The translations under genes were made by a program, and so were the position numbers. This document shows positions 27,018-35,851 of a DNA stretch of 64,000 nt, piece by piece; position 1 is the first letter of the stretch, and every line of letters begins with the position of its first letter. Source of the stretch: CBDESN01 sp965242495 (GTDB lineage: Bacteria > Pseudomonadota > Alphaproteobacteria > MPNO01); NCBI GenBank assembly GCA_965242495.1, contig OZ251446.1, positions 806,001 through 870,000 of the forward strand. Reading direction: 5' to 3'. Under the pieces are notes generated by a model. The model saw only the letters and a program-made list of their open reading frames with translations, had not been told where the DNA came from and searched no databases.

Positions 27018-27332
27018 ATGCTGTACGTCATCTATCAGGTCGACAAACCCGGTTCGGGCGAATTGCGGGCGCGGCTGCGCCAGCGGCATTTCGCCTATCT
27101 CGACGACCACAAGGAGATTCTCGTCCTCGGCGGGGCGATGCTCGCCGAGGACGGAGCCACGCGCACCGGCAGCGTATTGATCGTCAACGTCGGGAGCCGC
27201 GAAGAGGCCGAGAGATTCTCCGCCGACGAGCCGTTCCGCGCCGGCGGCGTCTTCGAGCGCGTCGAGATCAACCGTATGCGGCGCGGCCAATGGAACCCCG
27301 CCGCCGCGCCCCGGACCGCGGAAGGCGATTGA
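27018..27332 (+). CDS. YciI-like protein
   Basis: A 104-residue ferredoxin-like-fold protein of the YciI family. The start MLYVIYQVDKPGS, the conserved HFAYLDDHKE with the His-Asp pair typical of the family, and the RTGSVLIVNVGSREEAERFSADEPF segment are all present. The family contains hydrolases and dehalogenase-like enzymes, most uncharacterised. Located seven bases after the MaoC gene, suggesting an operon. Confidence 0.87.
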   Translation: MLYVIYQVDKPGSGELRARLRQRHFAYLDDHKEILVLGGAMLAEDGATRTGSVLIVNVGSREEAERFSADEPFRAGGVFERVEINRMRRGQWNPAAAPRTAEGD

Positions 27333-27345
27333 CTGCGAGTCGGTT

Positions 27346-27489
27346 TCAGGCGTCGGGCTGCGGCCGATCGGGCGGCGGCATATGGGGCGGTCTCGGTACG
27401 CTGTCGTCCGGCCAGGGGACTTCCTTGCGCTCCTTCTCGTCCGGATCCTCGCCGTTCGTCCTCGGGCGTTCCTTGGGATCGCCGACCAT
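27346..27489 (-). CDS. Hypothetical 47-residue charged, proline-rich protein
   Basis: A small minus-strand frame starting at ATG 27489 with GGAGA seven bases before it. The product begins MVGDPKERPRTNGEDP, is rich in Asp, Glu, Lys and Pro, and has a proline-rich tail (RPPHMPPPDRPQPDA). It is probably unstructured. Support comes from the ribosome site and GC-ending codons; no family recognised. It converges on the YciI gene with 13 bases between the stops. Confidence 0.5.
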   Translation of the reverse strand: MVGDPKERPRTNGEDPDEKERKEVPWPDDSVPRPPHMPPPDRPQPDA

Positions 27490-27858
27490 CTCGATCTCTC
27501 CCGAACTCCACCGCGTCGGCCGCGCAATTTACCGCGCCGCCTCGCCCTTGTGTACCGCCCACTTGCCGGACGCGGGGCGATCGTATTCCTGCTTGTTCGT
27601 GAAACCCGACCCTCGATGAGGACGGGATAAGGCTCGATGAGGACGGGATAAGGAATGGGATAGGCGCGCGCGGCGCCGACGCTTGCGCCGCGGATCGACC
27701 GGGTTCGCGACGCGCTCGCTTCGATGGCGGGGTTGATCCGCAAGACCCGGCGCGAGGCGGACGATGACTCCCGACGCATCGACGCCGCGCGAAGCCTTCG
27801 GACGGCGCGGGCGATTGTCGGCCGCCGATTCCCGGCCTATACTTTCTGTCGCTGGAGC
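27490..27858. other. Gap of about 370 bases with no confident gene
   Basis: This gap holds a perfect 21-base tandem duplication (27612-27653) and, on the minus strand, a short gene-like tail without a start codon (27529-27600, reading GFTNKQEYDRPASGKWAVH and ending EAAR). An upstream ATG at 27724 in frame with the molybdopterin gene is possible but the residues it adds look non-coding. I see no RNA gene. Confidence 0.5.
27612..27653. repeat. Perfect 21-base tandem duplication
   Basis: The 21 bases beginning ctcgatgaggacgggata occur twice in direct succession (27612-27632 and 27633-27653), and a partial third copy (aatgggatagg) follows. It lies in the gap before the molybdopterin oxidoreductase gene. 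Confidence 0.9.
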
Positions 27859-27891
27859 ATGGCGCAATCTCGCTGGAGCATGGCGCAGCCA
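27850..27891. repeat. 21-base tandem duplication at the start of the molybdopterin gene
   Basis: Two copies of a 21-base unit (27850-27870 and 27871-27891; the first 17 bases, cgctggagcatggcgca, are identical) carry GGAGC-ATG each, so the duplication supplies two in-frame start codons 21 bases apart. Confidence 0.85.
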
Positions 27892-29949
27892 GACATGCCT
27901 CTCGACGTCGCATATTCGGTATGCCCGCACGACTGTCCGAGCGCCTGCGCGCTCGACGTCGAGCGGCTGGCGCCCGACCGCATCGGCGTCGTCCGCGGCG
28001 CGCGCGACAACCGCTACACCGCGGGCGTGGTCTGCGCCAAGGTCGCGCGCTACGCCGAACGGGCGCATCACCCCGACCGGCTGACCCGCCCGCTGAAGCG
28101 GGTCGGGGCCAAGGGCGGCGGCGCGTTCGAGCCGGTGTCTTGGGACCGCGCGCTCGACGAAACCGCCGACGCCTTCGCCGCAGCCGCCCGCAGATACGGC
28201 GGCGAAGCGGTCTGGCCGTATTGCTACGCCGGCACGATGGGCCTACTGCAACGCGACGGGATCAACCGGCTGCGCCACGTCATGGGCTACTCGCGGCAGG
28301 CCCGGACGATCTGCGCGTCGCTGACCGACGCCGGCTGGCGCGCCGGAGTGGGCGCCAAGTACGGCCCCGACAGCTGCGAGATCGCCGACAGCGACCTGAT
28401 CGTGATCTGGGGGTCGAATCCGGTTCACACCCAGGTCAACCTCATGCATCACATCGCGCGGGCGCGGAAGACGCGCGGGGCGAAGCTGGTCGTCGTCGAT
28501 CCCTACCGCACCGCGACGGCCGCCCTCGCCGACCGCCATCTGGCGCTGCGGCCGGGCACCGACGGCGCCCTCGCCTGCGCGGTGATGCACGTCCTGTTCC
28601 GGGACGGCTATGCCGACCGCGCCTATATGGCGCGCTACGCCGACGTCCCGGAGGAGTTGGAAGCCCACCTCGCGTCGCGGACGCCGGAATGGGCGGCCGG
28701 CGTCACCGGGCTCGACGAAGCCGAGATCACCGCCTTCGCCCGCCTCTACGGCAGCCACGAACGCGCGATGATCCGCTGCGGCTACGGCTTCTCGCGGTCG
28801 CGCAACGGCGCGGCGTCGTTCCACGCGGTGACCTGCCTGCCGACGGTGACCGGCGCTTGGCGGCGCAAAGGCGGCGGCGCGATCTACTCCTACACCGATC
28901 TCTACCGGCTCGACACGGCGATGATCGAGGCCGGCGACCGCATCGACCGCAGCACGCGCGTCCTCGACATGTCCCGGATCGGACCGGTGCTGACGGGCGA
29001 CCCCCGCGACCTGGGCGACGGCCCGCCGGTCGCGGCGATGCTGATCCAGAACACCAACCCGATGGCGGTGGCCCCCGAATCGGGCTTGGTCCGCCAGGGG
29101 TTCGCCCGCGAGGACCTGTTCGTCTGCGTGCATGAGCAGTTCCTGACCGAGACGGCGAAGATGGCCGACATCGTGCTGCCGGCGACGACCTTCCTGGAGC
29201 ATGACGATCTGTATATCTCGCTCGGCCACAGCCACCTCCAGATCGGTCCCCGGGCGATCGAGCCGCCCGGCGAGGCGCGCAGCAACCACGCGACGATCTG
29301 CGCCCTCGCCGAACGTCTCGGGGCGTCGCATCCGGCGTTCGGCATGACCGCCTGGGAGATCATCGACTGGACGCTCCGCAACTCCGGCTACGGCTCCGCC
29401 GACGAGCTCGCGGCGGCGCGCTGGATCGACTGCCGGCCCGACTTCGCGACGGCGCATTTCATCGACGGCTTCCCGACTCCCGACGGGCGCTTCCGTTTTG
29501 CGCCCGATTGGCGCGCCATCGGCCGCGACCACGCGGTCATGCCCCGCCTGCCGGACCATTTCGCGATCATCGACGAGGCCGACGAGACGCACCCGTTCCG
29601 CCTGGTGACCGCCCCGTCGCGCCAGTTCCTCAACACCAGCTTCACCGAGACCCCGACTTCGGCGGCGCGCGAAGGACGCCCGACCGCCAAGCTCCACTCC
29701 GAAGACTGCGCCGCGCTCGGCGTAGCCGGCGGCGACCGGGTCCGGCTGGTGAACCGCCGCGGCGGCGTCGTCGCGCATGTCGAACCGTTCGACGGCCTGC
29801 AACGCGGCGTCGTGATCGTGGAGGGCGTGTGGCCGAACGAGGCCTTCGAGGGCGGGGTCGGCGTAAACCAATTGATCAGCGCCGACCCCGGCCCGCCGGC
29901 GGGCGGCGCGGTGTTCCACGACACGGCCGTCCGGGTCGAAGCGGCCTAG
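27859..29949 (+). CDS. Molybdopterin-dependent oxidoreductase with 4Fe-4S cluster (DMSO reductase family)
   Basis: A large (about 696-residue) catalytic subunit binding bis-MGD and one 4Fe-4S cluster. The cluster ligands are in VCPHDCPSAC (Cys22, 26, 30) with a fourth Cys near 59 (GVVCAKV). The body has GTMGLLQRDGINRLRHVMGYS, WGSNPVHTQVNL, the cofactor-binding QNTNPMAVAP and the C-terminal dinucleotide domain (SRQFLNTSFTETP). No signal peptide or membrane subunit is adjacent, so a cytoplasmic enzyme is likely. Starts at 27859, 27880 and 27895 are all in frame; the first two come from a short duplication. The substrate is unknown. Confidence 0.87.
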   Translation: MAQSRWSMAQPDMPLDVAYSVCPHDCPSACALDVERLAPDRIGVVRGARDNRYTAGVVCAKVARYAERAHHPDRLTRPLKRVGAKGGGAFEPVSWDRALDETADAFAAAARRYGGEAVWPYCYAGTMGLLQRDGINRLRHVMGYSRQARTICASLTDAGWRAGVGAKYGPDSCEIADSDLIVIWGSNPVHTQVNLMHHIARARKTRGAKLVVVDPYRTATAALADRHLALRPGTDGALACAVMHVLFRDGYADRAYMARYADVPEELEAHLASRTPEWAAGVTGLDEAEITAFARLYGSHERAMIRCGYGFSRSRNGAASFHAVTCLPTVTGAWRRKGGGAIYSYTDLYRLDTAMIEAGDRIDRSTRVLDMSRIGPVLTGDPRDLGDGPPVAAMLIQNTNPMAVAPESGLVRQGFAREDLFVCVHEQFLTETAKMADIVLPATTFLEHDDLYISLGHSHLQIGPRAIEPPGEARSNHATICALAERLGASHPAFGMTAWEIIDWTLRNSGYGSADELAAARWIDCRPDFATAHFIDGFPTPDGRFRFAPDWRAIGRDHAVMPRLPDHFAIIDEADETHPFRLVTAPSRQFLNTSFTETPTSAAREGRPTAKLHSEDCAALGVAGGDRVRLVNRRGGVVAHVEPFDGLQRGVVIVEGVWPNEAFEGGVGVNQLISADPGPPAGGAVFHDTAVRVEAA

Positions 29950-29956
29950 CCGACCC

Positions 29957-30673
29957 ATGGGCGGCGCGCGCGCGAACAAGGGGCGCCTGACCACGAGGGC
30001 CACCTCCGGCGACGTGGCCTCCTTCCTGGACGAGATCGCCCGCCTGCCCAAGGTCCACGCCGCGGGGACCAGGGGACGTCTGGTGTTCGCCATGGACGCC
30101 ACCGCGAGCCGCGAGCCGAGCTGGGACCGCGCCTGCCACTTCCAGGCCGAAATGTTCCGCGAGACCGAATTGTTGGGCGGCATCGAGGTGCAGCTCGTGT
30201 TCTATCGCGGCTTCGGCGAGTGCAAGGCCAGCCGCTGGGTCGATTCGTCGGCCGAGCTGGTGCGCCGCATGACCGCGGTGCGCTGCCTCGGCGGCCAGAC
30301 GCAGATCCGCAAGGTGCTCGCGCACACGCTCAAGGAGGCGAGGAAGAAGAAGGTCAACGCCCTCGTCTTCGTCGGCGACTGCATGGAGGAGGACGTCGAC
30401 AAGCTGTGCCATGTAGCGGGGGAGCTGGGTCTTCTCGGCGTACCGGCCTTCATGTTCCAGGAAGGCTCCGAACCGCTCGCGATGCGCGCCTTCCGGCAGA
30501 TCGCGAAGCTCACCAACGGCGCCTATTGCAGTTTCGATGCGTCGTCGGCGCGCCAGCTGCGCGAGTTGTTGAGCGCGGTCGCAGTCTACGCCGCCGGCGG
30601 GCGGATCGCCCTGGAGGATTACGGCAGACGGACGGGCGGCGCCGTCCGACAGATCACCAGCCAGGTGAAATAG
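29957..30673 (+). CDS. VWA-domain protein
   Basis: A 238-residue protein with a von Willebrand type A fold. The metal-ion-dependent adhesion motif appears as MDATAS near residues 46-51 in FAMDATASREPSWDRA, followed by the later Thr in GGQTQIRKVL and the Asp of FVGDCMEEDVDKL. No signal peptide, so cytoplasmic. It starts seven bases after the molybdopterin gene and is followed eight bases later by a DnaJ-domain gene, a pairing that suggests a chaperone-assisted role. Function unknown. Confidence 0.82.
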   Translation: MGGARANKGRLTTRATSGDVASFLDEIARLPKVHAAGTRGRLVFAMDATASREPSWDRACHFQAEMFRETELLGGIEVQLVFYRGFGECKASRWVDSSAELVRRMTAVRCLGGQTQIRKVLAHTLKEARKKKVNALVFVGDCMEEDVDKLCHVAGELGLLGVPAFMFQEGSEPLAMRAFRQIAKLTNGAYCSFDASSARQLRELLSAVAVYAAGGRIALEDYGRRTGGAVRQITSQVK

Positions 30674-30680
30674 TCCGGCC

Positions 30681-31412
30681 ATGCCGTATCTGCTGCTGGC
30701 GATCGCCGTCGTCATCGGCCTGGCGCTGCTGGTGCGCGGGCTGGTCGGCGCGGACCCCCGCAACGTGCGGCGGATCTTCAAATGGTCGGCGATCGTCATC
30801 GGCGTGGCGCTGCTGGCCTATCTTGCGGTCACCGGACGCCTGGCGCTGCTGGGCTGGCTCGGCGCCGCCCTGCTGCCCTTCCTCATGCGCCTCCGCGCGC
30901 TGCGGCGGATGGCCAGAAGCTGGCGCGGCCCGACCCCCGGCCAGTCGTCGGACGTCGAGACGGCCTATCTGCGCATGCGCCTCGACCACGACACCGGCGA
31001 GTTGGAGGGGACGATCCTGCGCGGCCGGTTCCAGGGCCGCCTGCTCGAAGAGCTGGCCCCGTCCGAGCTGATGGCCCTGCTGCGCGAGTGCCGGCTGCAC
31101 GACGAGCAGTCCGCCGCCATCCTCGAGACCTATATGGACCGGGTGCATGGCGCGGCGTGGCGCGCCGAAGACGGCGGCGACGCGGGCGCCCGCTCCGCCC
31201 CGCCCTCCGGCGGCGCGTCGATGAGCGTGGACGAGGCCTATGAAATCCTGGGGCTCGCGCGCGGCGCCGGCGCCGACGAAATCCGCGACGCGCATCGGCG
31301 GCTGATGCTCAAAATCCACCCCGACCAGGGCGGCTCCACCTATCTGGCGGCGAAGATCAACCAGGCCAAGGAGTTGCTGCTCGCCCGCGCGACGGACGGA
31401 CGCCGTGGCTGA
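30681..31412 (+). CDS. Membrane-anchored DnaJ-domain protein
   Basis: A 243-residue protein with two or three N-terminal membrane helices (about residues 1-22, 34-53 and 55-70), a middle helical domain and a C-terminal J domain containing the HPD motif (LKIHPDQGGS, residues about 219-221) that stimulates the ATPase of DnaK. The C-terminal J domain behind a membrane anchor is like mitochondrial Pam18 and DjlA-type proteins. The final codons overlap the GTG start of galU by eight bases. Confidence 0.86.
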   Translation: MPYLLLAIAVVIGLALLVRGLVGADPRNVRRIFKWSAIVIGVALLAYLAVTGRLALLGWLGAALLPFLMRLRALRRMARSWRGPTPGQSSDVETAYLRMRLDHDTGELEGTILRGRFQGRLLEELAPSELMALLRECRLHDEQSAAILETYMDRVHGAAWRAEDGGDAGARSAPPSGGASMSVDEAYEILGLARGAGADEIRDAHRRLMLKIHPDQGGSTYLAAKINQAKELLLARATDGRRG

Positions 31413-32274
31413 ACGGATCCGCAAGGCGGTCTTTCCGGTCGGCGGCCTGGGCACGCGCTTCCTGCCGGCGACCAAGGCGGTGCCCAAGGAGATGCTCCCG
31501 GTGGTGGACAAGCCGCTGATCCAATACGCCGTCGAGGAGGCCCTCGCCGCCGGCGTGGACGAGATGATCTTCGTCACCGGACGCGGCAAGGCGGCGATCG
31601 AAGACCATTTCGACCACCTCCCCGAACTGCGCCGGACCCTGGCCGAACGCCGCAAGACCGCCGGACTGGCGGCGGTCGACGGCGCGGTCCTCGCGCCGGG
31701 ACGGATCGCCTATACGCGCCAGCAGCAACCGCTGGGCCTGGGTCACGCGGTCTGGTGCGCCCGCGAGCTCGTCGGCGACGAACCCTTCGCGGTGCTGCTG
31801 GCCGACGACCTGGTGCTCGCCGACCGACCGTGCCTGGCGCAGCTCGTCGACGTCCATGCCCGGACCGGCGGCAACGTCGTCGCGGTGATGGACGTGCCGC
31901 GCGCCCATACCGACAGGTACGGCATCCTCGAACCGGGCGCCGACGACGGGCTGCTCGCCGAGGTCAGGGGGCTGGTCGAGAAGCCCGACCCGGCCGACGC
32001 GCCATCCACGCTGAGCGTCATCGGGCGCTACATCCTCCAGCCCGGCGTCTTCGCCGAACTGTCCCGCCAGGAAGCCGGCGCGGGCGGCGAAATCCAGCTG
32101 ACCGACGCCATGGCGCGACTCGTCGGCAAGACGCCCTTCCACGGCCTGCGCTTCGCCGGGCGGCGCTTCGATTGCGGCGACAAGGCCGGCTTCCTGGAGG
32201 CAAACCTCGCCTTCGCCCTGGCCCGCGACGATCTCGGCGCGGACGTGCGGTCGTTCCTGTCCGGCTATCGGTGA
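31405..32274 (+). CDS. galU: UTP-glucose-1-phosphate uridylyltransferase
   Basis: A 289-residue enzyme making UDP-glucose from UTP and glucose-1-phosphate. The nucleotide-binding signature VFPVGGLGTRFLPATKAVPKEM is at residues 9-30, then VDKPLIQYAVEEA, QQQPLGLGHAVWCA, LADDLV with the metal-binding Asp, and GRYILQPGVF. The GTG start at 31405 overlaps the J-domain gene; its stop is 60 bases before ugd. Together with the next two genes it supplies sugar nucleotides for polysaccharide. Confidence 0.95.
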   Translation: MAERIRKAVFPVGGLGTRFLPATKAVPKEMLPVVDKPLIQYAVEEALAAGVDEMIFVTGRGKAAIEDHFDHLPELRRTLAERRKTAGLAAVDGAVLAPGRIAYTRQQQPLGLGHAVWCARELVGDEPFAVLLADDLVLADRPCLAQLVDVHARTGGNVVAVMDVPRAHTDRYGILEPGADDGLLAEVRGLVEKPDPADAPSTLSVIGRYILQPGVFAELSRQEAGAGGEIQLTDAMARLVGKTPFHGLRFAGRRFDCGDKAGFLEANLAFALARDDLGADVRSFLSGYR

Positions 32275-32334
32275 CGGCCATGGAGCGTTCCCGCGGGGCC
32301 GCCCCGCCCGCATCGGCGAGCTGAGAGGGCCGAT

Positions 32335-33663
32335 ATGCGTATCGGTATGGTCGGCGTCGGTTATGTCGGTCTGGTGTCGGGGGCCTGCTTTTCCGAGTTC
32401 GGAGTCGACGTCGTCTGCATGGACAAGGACCGGACCCGGATCGACGGGTTGCGACGGAGCGAGATCCCGATTTACGAACCGGGCCTCCGCGATCTGATCG
32501 AGAACAACCTCCGAGCGGGGCGGCTGCGCTTCACGACCGACCTCACCGAGGCGGTGCGCGGGGCGGCGGCGGTCTTCATCGCCGTCGGGACGCCGGCCCG
32601 GCGGGGCGACGGCCATGCCGATCTCCGCTTCGTGTACCAAGCCGCCCGCGAGATCGCCGAACGGATGGACGGCTATGGCGTCGTCGCCACCAAATCGACG
32701 GTCCCGGTCGGCACCGGGCGCGAGGTGGCGCGCATCGTCCGCGAGACCCGCCCCGACGCCGCCTTCGACGTGGTCTCGAACCCGGAATTCCTGCGCGAGG
32801 GATCCGCGATCGCCGACTTCATGCGGCCGGACCGGGTGGTGATCGGCGCCGATTCGGAGGCCGCGGCGGAGGTCATGCGCGCGCTCTACCGTCCGCTCTA
32901 TCTGTCCGAGACGCCGATGATCTTCACCGCCCTCGAAACCGCGGAGATGATCAAATACGCCGCCAACACCTTCCTCGCCGCCAAGATCACCTTCATCAAC
33001 GAAATCGCGGATCTGTGCGAAAAGGTCGGGGCCGACGTGCAGGACGTCGCCCGCGGCATCGGCCTCGACGGGCGCATCGGGCGCAAGTTCCTCCATGCCG
33101 GCCCGGGCTATGGCGGCTCCTGCTTTCCGAAGGACGCCCTGGCCCTGGCCCAAAGCGCCAAGGCGGCCGGGTCGCCGATGCGCATCGTGGAGACCGTGGT
33201 CGCGGTCAACGACGCGCGCAAACGGCGGATGGTGGACAAGATCGCGGAGGCGTGCGGCGGATCGGCGGCGGGCATGACGATCGCCGTGCTGGGCCTCACC
33301 TTCAAGCCGAACACCGACGACATGCGCGACAGCCCCAGCCTCGACATCGTGCCCGGGCTTCAGGAGAACGGCGCCGCGGTGCGCGTCTTCGACCCGCAGG
33401 GCATGGACGAGGCCAGGGCGCTGCTCGGCGGCGTCGAATGGTGCGCCGACGCCTACGAGGCGATGACCGGGGCCCATTGCGTCGCCATCGTCACCGAATG
33501 GAACGAGTTCCGCGCCCTCGACCTCGCGCGCGCGCGCGCGCTGCTGGCCCGCCCGGTCATGGTCGATCTGCGCAACATCTACCGGCCCGACGAGATGCGG
33601 GCGGCGGGGTTCTCCTATCACAGCATCGGCCGTCCCCCGGTGGACGGGCAGGCGCCGCGATGA
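32335..33663 (+). CDS. ugd: UDP-glucose 6-dehydrogenase
   Basis: A 442-residue enzyme oxidising UDP-glucose to UDP-glucuronate with two NAD. The Rossmann motif GMVGVGYVGLVSGACF is at the N-terminus, the catalytic Cys263 is in GYGGSCFPKDALAL, and the C-terminal GLTFKPNTDDMRDSPS binds the UDP-sugar. Length is normal. The stop overlaps the next gene's ATG (ATGA). Operon with galU. Confidence 0.95.
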   Translation: MRIGMVGVGYVGLVSGACFSEFGVDVVCMDKDRTRIDGLRRSEIPIYEPGLRDLIENNLRAGRLRFTTDLTEAVRGAAAVFIAVGTPARRGDGHADLRFVYQAAREIAERMDGYGVVATKSTVPVGTGREVARIVRETRPDAAFDVVSNPEFLREGSAIADFMRPDRVVIGADSEAAAEVMRALYRPLYLSETPMIFTALETAEMIKYAANTFLAAKITFINEIADLCEKVGADVQDVARGIGLDGRIGRKFLHAGPGYGGSCFPKDALALAQSAKAAGSPMRIVETVVAVNDARKRRMVDKIAEACGGSAAGMTIAVLGLTFKPNTDDMRDSPSLDIVPGLQENGAAVRVFDPQGMDEARALLGGVEWCADAYEAMTGAHCVAIVTEWNEFRALDLARARALLARPVMVDLRNIYRPDEMRAAGFSYHSIGRPPVDGQAPR

Positions 33664-35069
33664 CCGCGGCGACCGCGGCGGGCCGCCCGGCGGCCCATAC
33701 GTTCGATGCGACGATCCTGCGGGAATACGACGTTCGCGGCGTCGTCGACCGCACGCTGTCGGACGCCGACGCCTATTTCATCGGTCGCGCCTTCGGCACC
33801 GTCCTGTCCCGGCGCGGCGGCGGCAGGGTGTGCGTCGGTTATGACGGGCGGCCGAGCTCGCCGCCGTTCGAACGCGCCCTGGCGGACGGGCTGGCCGATT
33901 GCGGCCTCGCCGTGAGCCGCGTCGGTCTCGGCCCCACGCCGATGCTCTACTACGCCGTCCGCACGCTGCCCGCCGACGGCGGGGTCATGGTCTCGGGGTC
34001 GCACAACCCGCCCGCCTATAACGGCTTCAAGTTCATGACCTCCGCCGGCTCCTTCTACGGCCCGGACATCCGCGAACTCGGCGCGATCGCCGCCGGCGGG
34101 CGCTTCGCCGACGGGGCGGGAACGCGGGAAGACCGGCCGGTCTTCGACCGCTACGTCGAACGCATCGCCGCCGATTTCCGGGGCGGGCGACCGCTCAAGG
34201 TCGCGTGGGATTCGGGCCACGGCGCCGCCGGCCCGGCGATGGCGTCGCTATGCGCCCGGCTGCCGGGAACGCACGTCCTGCTGAACGAGACCATCGACGG
34301 GCGGTTTCCCGCCCACCACCCCGACCCGACGGTGCCCGAGAATCTCGAACAGCTCCAGGAAGCGGTCGCCGCCGGAGCGTGCGACCTCGGCATCGCCTTC
34401 GACGGCGACGGCGACCGCATCGGCGTGGTCGACGGCAAGGGGCGAATCCTGTGGGGCGACCAGCTCATGATCCTGCTCGCCGAGGAGGTGCTGGCGTCGC
34501 ATCCCGGCGCGCCGGTCATCGCCGACGTGAAGGCGAGCCAGACCTTGTTCGACGAGATCGCCCGGCTCGGCGGCGAGCCGGTGATGTGGCGCACCGGCCA
34601 CTCGCTGATCAAGGCCAGGATGGCCGAGATCGGCGCCCCGCTGGCCGGCGAGATGAGCGGCCACGTCTTCTTCGCCGACCGCTATTACGGCTATGACGAT
34701 GCGCTGTACGCCGCGGTGCGGCTGCTGGGCTTCCTGTCCCGGTCGGCGCATTCCCTGGCCGAGCTGCGCGACCGCCTGCCGCGCGCGGTCAACACGCCGG
34801 AACTGCGCTTCGCCTGCGCCGAGGACCGCAAGTTCGCGGTCGTCGAGGAGGTGCGCCGGCGACTCGCCGCGGAGCCCGGGGCGCGTCTGGTCGACATCGA
34901 CGGGGTCCGGGCGCAGACCGGCGACGGCTGGTGGCTGCTCCGGGCGTCCAACACGCAGGATGCGCTGGCGGCGCGATGCGAAGCCGCGGACGAGGCCGGC
35001 CTCGCCAGGCTCCGGGCGGCGCTCCGCCGGCAGCTCGCCCTGTCCGGCGTCGCCGCGCCCGGGTTGTGA
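33660..35069 (+). CDS. Phosphomannomutase/phosphoglucomutase
   Basis: A 469-residue alpha-D-phosphohexomutase (AlgC/ManB type). The phosphoserine Ser114 is in VMVSGSHNPPAYNGFK, metal-binding Asp residues in FDGDGDRIGVVD, the sugar-binding loop is EMSGHVFF, and the phosphate-binding region (RASNTQDALAARCEA) is near the end. It converts mannose-6-phosphate or glucose-6-phosphate to the 1-phosphate, giving the substrate of GalU and of GDP-mannose synthesis. The start overlaps ugd by four bases. Confidence 0.93.
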   Translation: MTAATAAGRPAAHTFDATILREYDVRGVVDRTLSDADAYFIGRAFGTVLSRRGGGRVCVGYDGRPSSPPFERALADGLADCGLAVSRVGLGPTPMLYYAVRTLPADGGVMVSGSHNPPAYNGFKFMTSAGSFYGPDIRELGAIAAGGRFADGAGTREDRPVFDRYVERIAADFRGGRPLKVAWDSGHGAAGPAMASLCARLPGTHVLLNETIDGRFPAHHPDPTVPENLEQLQEAVAAGACDLGIAFDGDGDRIGVVDGKGRILWGDQLMILLAEEVLASHPGAPVIADVKASQTLFDEIARLGGEPVMWRTGHSLIKARMAEIGAPLAGEMSGHVFFADRYYGYDDALYAAVRLLGFLSRSAHSLAELRDRLPRAVNTPELRFACAEDRKFAVVEEVRRRLAAEPGARLVDIDGVRAQTGDGWWLLRASNTQDALAARCEAADEAGLARLRAALRRQLALSGVAAPGL

Positions 35070-35102
35070 CCGGCGGGCGGTCCCGCCGGGGAAGGAGACG
35101 AC

Positions 35103-35840
35103 ATGAGCGCCACCATCGCCGCCGATGCGGTTCTCGACGGGCTGCGCCATCATCTGCCCGTCGCCTTCGAGACGTTCGACGCCGGCGATTCGCCCGCCGG
35201 CCTCGCCGTCGTCGACGAGGTCAACGGCTTCGCCACCGTGGGCGCGGGTCCGCTGGCTCCGCAGGCGCCCGACCCGCAGGTCGCCCGGATGGTGGCGGAG
35301 ACCGACCGCCTGGCGCGCCGCTTCGCCGAGCGCGGCGATCCGATCGCCGTCTTCCTCGACACCCACGAGCCGGGGCGGCCGGAACCGCCCTACCCGCCGC
35401 ATTGCGAAATCGGCAGCGGCCAGGAGCAGTTGGTGCCCGAGCTGGCGTGGCTCGCCGACTGCCCCCAGGCGACGCAGATCCGGAAGGACTGCATCAACGG
35501 CTTCGTCGGCGCGATCTCGACCGGGAGCGGCGACAACCTCATCGTCGATTGGGTCAACCGCCATCGGATCGAGAAGCTGCTGGTGGTCGGCATCTGCACC
35601 GACGTCTGCGTGATGGACTTCGTGCTGACGATGCTGTCGGCGCGCAACCACCGCCTGATGCCCGCCCTCGCCGACGTCGTGGTCTACGAACCGGGCTGCG
35701 CCACCTACGACCTGCCCCGCGCCGCGGCCGACGCGGCCCGGCTGCCGGCGACCGCCTCCCATCCGCAGGAGCTGACGCATCATCTCGGGCTGTACTTCAT
35801 GGCCTCGCGGGGGGCGCGCTTGGCGGCCGCGGTCGCGTAG
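35103..35840 (+). CDS. Isochorismatase-family cysteine hydrolase, nicotinamidase-like
   Basis: A 245-residue hydrolase. The triad is visible: Asp38 (VVDEVNGF), Lys128 (IRKDCINGF) and Cys169 (GICTDVCVM), with the family's cis-peptide region. The STGSGDN..DW..RHRIEKLLVVGICTDVCV segment resembles plant-type nicotinamidases, which turn nicotinamide into nicotinate plus ammonia; other amide hydrolases look alike. GGGAAGGAG lies before the ATG. It follows the mutase gene after 33 bases but is unlikely to share its pathway. Confidence 0.83.
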   Translation: MSATIAADAVLDGLRHHLPVAFETFDAGDSPAGLAVVDEVNGFATVGAGPLAPQAPDPQVARMVAETDRLARRFAERGDPIAVFLDTHEPGRPEPPYPPHCEIGSGQEQLVPELAWLADCPQATQIRKDCINGFVGAISTGSGDNLIVDWVNRHRIEKLLVVGICTDVCVMDFVLTMLSARNHRLMPALADVVVYEPGCATYDLPRAAADAARLPATASHPQELTHHLGLYFMASRGARLAAAVA

Positions 35841-35851
35841 GCGCGCCGGCC

